From the NCBI GenBank assembly GCA_020630305.1, contig JAHDBQ010000078.1, forward strand, positions 1 through 5,099: a stretch of DNA of 5,099 nt, in the 5' to 3' direction. The translations under genes were made by a program, and so were the position numbers. This DNA is from Alphaproteobacteria bacterium. Its GTDB lineage: Bacteria; Pseudomonadota; Alphaproteobacteria; Rickettsiales; Rickettsiaceae. Numbering within the stretch: the stretch's first letter is position 1; each line of letters opens with the position of its first letter. Below, in pieces: positions 4,970 to 5,099 of this stretch. The notes under the pieces are model-generated. The model was not told where the DNA came from, did no database searches, and saw only the letters and a list, made by a program, of their open reading frames with translations.

Positions 4970-4998
4970 TTGAAATAGTTGTATAGTGTCATTATATA
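4970..4998 (+). promoter_or_regulatory. Candidate promoter of yqgE in the divergent gap
   Basis: TTGAAA (4970-4975) and TATATA (4993-4998) are 17 bases apart, matching consensus at 5/6 and 4/6. A start near 5005 gives a leader of about 26 bases. The 80-base gap must also hold the promoter of the dsbD-like gene. On that strand TTGATA and TATACA occur with a short 15-base spacer, too poor to call. Confidence 0.45.
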
Positions 4999-5030
4999 AA
5001 TATCAATTATAAATTATAAAAGCAATTCTA

Positions 5031-5099
5031 ATGATAAGACAAGATTTTTCTGACTTAACTGGTAAAATTCTCATAGCTAGCCCATTTGCTATGGAGGGA
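5031..5099 (+). CDS. YqgE/AlgH family (UPF0301) protein, 5' end only
   Basis: The window ends after 23 codons. The visible N-terminus contains LTGKILIASPFAMEG, which matches the family opening, where a short lead is followed by L-x-G-K-x-L-[IV]-A-x-P and a small residue run. Complete members have about 185-190 residues and are cytoplasmic proteins of unclear role. The start is the only ATG in frame: an in-frame TAA lies at 5010-5012. No good Shine-Dalgarno precedes it. It is divergent from the dsbD-like gene. The call rests on a short stretch, so it is likely but not certain. Confidence 0.75.
   Translation, partial: MIRQDFSDLTGKILIASPFAMEG

Overview
The window is AT-rich (roughly 70% A+T by eye). 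It carries a GapR/DUF2312 nucleoid protein, a UbiX flavin prenyltransferase, a DsbD/ScsB-type disulfide reductase and the first codons of a YqgE/AlgH (UPF0301) protein. GapR is essentially an alphaproteobacterial family. With the low GC, loose gene spacing and long structured intergenic stretches, it points to an AT-rich alphaproteobacterium, most likely Rickettsiales or a similar host-associated lineage. That placement is inference from gene content only.

Left part (1-1700). Two hairpins at the left edge look like the end of a plus-strand gene outside the window. They face a minus-strand gene (97-753) for a secreted protein. Its N-terminal third matches the bufferin-type metallophore precursors (BufA1, formerly DUF2282). 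Its C-terminal two thirds is a low-complexity helical region containing a near-perfect 54-bp tandem repeat. Upstream, also on the minus strand, is a membrane-anchored protein of unknown function with a GAF-like look (944-1501). It has its own candidate promoter.

Middle part (1695-2650). gapR lies on the plus strand with a strong ribosome binding site. It is followed by about 310 bases with three successive hairpin/T-tract structures, one of which may end a small RNA. Next comes a short plus-strand gene (49 codons) with a good Shine-Dalgarno. The 258-base convergent gap before ubiX holds a 108-base nested inverted repeat, two copies of a 13-base direct repeat and an eight-G homopolymer.

Right part (2653-5099). 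ubiX and the dsbD/scsB-like gene run leftwards. dsbD is upstream, and ubiX has its own candidate promoter in the gap. yqgE starts divergently at the right edge and is cut by the window end.

Functionally, UbiX supplies prenyl-FMN to UbiD for ubiquinone synthesis. The DsbD-like protein carries electrons across the inner membrane to periplasmic thiols. The bufferin-like protein is exported to the same periplasm and has four conserved cysteines. No rRNA, tRNA, CRISPR array, transposase or phage gene was seen. The most unusual items are the bufferin-repeat fusion, with no maturation genes in view, and the nested palindromic element downstream of ubiX.
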